Assembly (NCBI GenBank): GCA_017857395.1
Contig: JAFMDF010000074.1
Location: forward strand, 1 to 32,493
Direction of reading: 5' to 3'
Length of the DNA: 32,493 nt
DNA from: Bacteroidota bacterium
Lineage (GTDB): Bacteria > Bacteroidota > Bacteroidia > Chitinophagales > Saprospiraceae
Every line of letters begins with the position of its first letter. Within the stretch, counting starts at the first letter, position 1. Under the pieces are notes generated by a model. That model was not told the DNA's origin and ran no database searches. It worked only from the letters and a program-made list of their open reading frames with translations. Shown here piece after piece: positions 32,336-32,493 of this stretch. The position numbers and the translations under genes were made by a program.

Positions 32336-32493
32336 TGAATTTAAAGAAATTGTTTCGTTATTCTTTTTTACCAATACTTGCTGTTTTAATTATCCCTAAT
32401 TGGTCGAAGGAGACTATTCCTAATGAAATGGACCTAGTTATATACTCTGAACACTCAAGTTTTGTGAATTTGAAAAGTCTGGAATTTCAAATT
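32332..32493 (+). pseudogene. Exported-protein gene apparently interrupted by an insertion
   Basis: It starts at ATG 32332, overlapping the upstream TGA by four bases (ATGA), a sign of translational coupling. The first residues (MMNLKKLFRYSFLPILAVLIIP) are a signal peptide or anchor. After Val36 (32437-32439) comes ATA and then, from 32443, the end of a mobile element. The frame happens to stay open to the window edge, but residues after about 37 come from the element. No family can be assigned. Confidence 0.55.
32443..32493. mobile_element. End of a second IS630-type element, cut by the window
   Basis: Directly after TA (32441-32442) the sequence reads TACTCTGAACACTCAAGT. It shares TATACTCTGAAC with the right end of the 138-bp element (opposite strand) and TCAAGTTTTGTGAATT (32455-32470) with its left end at 2799-2814, both at the same offset from the TA. 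AATTTGAAA / TTTCAAATT then form a hairpin. Whether it is a full insertion sequence with transposase or another MITE lies outside the window. Confidence 0.8.

Noticed and set aside
15274-32493. CRISPR array, prophage or integrative element
   Set aside because: No regularly spaced repeats, integrase, phage structural or conjugation gene is visible; the repeats found are inverted hairpins or element ends.

Overview
The window looks like a chromosomal segment of an AT-rich member of the Bacteroidota, probably on the Saprospiria/Sphingobacteriia side of the phylum. The signs are a protein ending in a type IX secretion (T9SS) sorting domain, a FecR / TonB-dependent receptor / DUF4249 lipoprotein locus, a 'GYGD' variant of YbeY, PAS sensor genes, near absence of Shine-Dalgarno sequences, and several TAnnTTTG boxes of the kind used as the -7 element in this phylum. 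I cannot name the genus from sequence alone. There is no rRNA, tRNA, CRISPR array, phage module or plasmid replication gene.

Layout. 1-160: 5' part of an exported protein (minus). 526-1491: membrane-anchored coiled-coil protein. 1959-3178: a membrane PAS sensor gene broken by a 138-bp insertion and truncated at its histidine box. 3252-6380: DUF2853 protein, a two-component system (minus), and a divergent Cys-rich exported protein. 6492-8930: a 2OG-Fe(II) oxygenase with an NSS-type transporter. 9065-10534: TPR protein. 11334-12477: DUF192 protein and a tiny membrane protein. 12557-14619: flotillin plus NfeD-like partner. 15274-16206: prs. 16207-17118: gene-free stretch with strong RNA-like hairpins. 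17119-19662: large Asp-box (sortilin-like) secreted protein. 20011-21055: ybeY and an RsbW-like anti-sigma ATPase. 21056-22117: gene-free stretch with a 263-bp inverted-repeat element. 22118-27178: FecR, TonB receptor and DUF4249 lipoprotein. 27237-30767: DUF4197 lipoprotein and a double AAA+ ATPase. 31238-32335: serine beta-lactamase-like hydrolase, overlapping the start of a gene that appears interrupted at the right edge.

The strongest unusual signal is a small mobile-element family. A 138-bp element (2787-2924) with inverted ends sits in the sensor gene between two TA dinucleotides. Removing it with one TA restores an uninterrupted PAS domain in frame. The last 51 bases of the window begin another member of the same family, again directly after TA and apparently inside a gene. 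TA duplication is the hallmark of IS630/Tc1-mariner transposition, so I read the short copy as a non-autonomous derivative (MITE). A second, unrelated element of 263 bp with a TTATTA duplication lies at 21381-21643.

Other points of interest are a candidate short RNA with promoter-like box and terminator at 19888-19978, an unidentified structured locus at 16576-16800, and several long intergenic inverted repeats built from degenerate words. The rest is ordinary Bacteroidota housekeeping and envelope biology.
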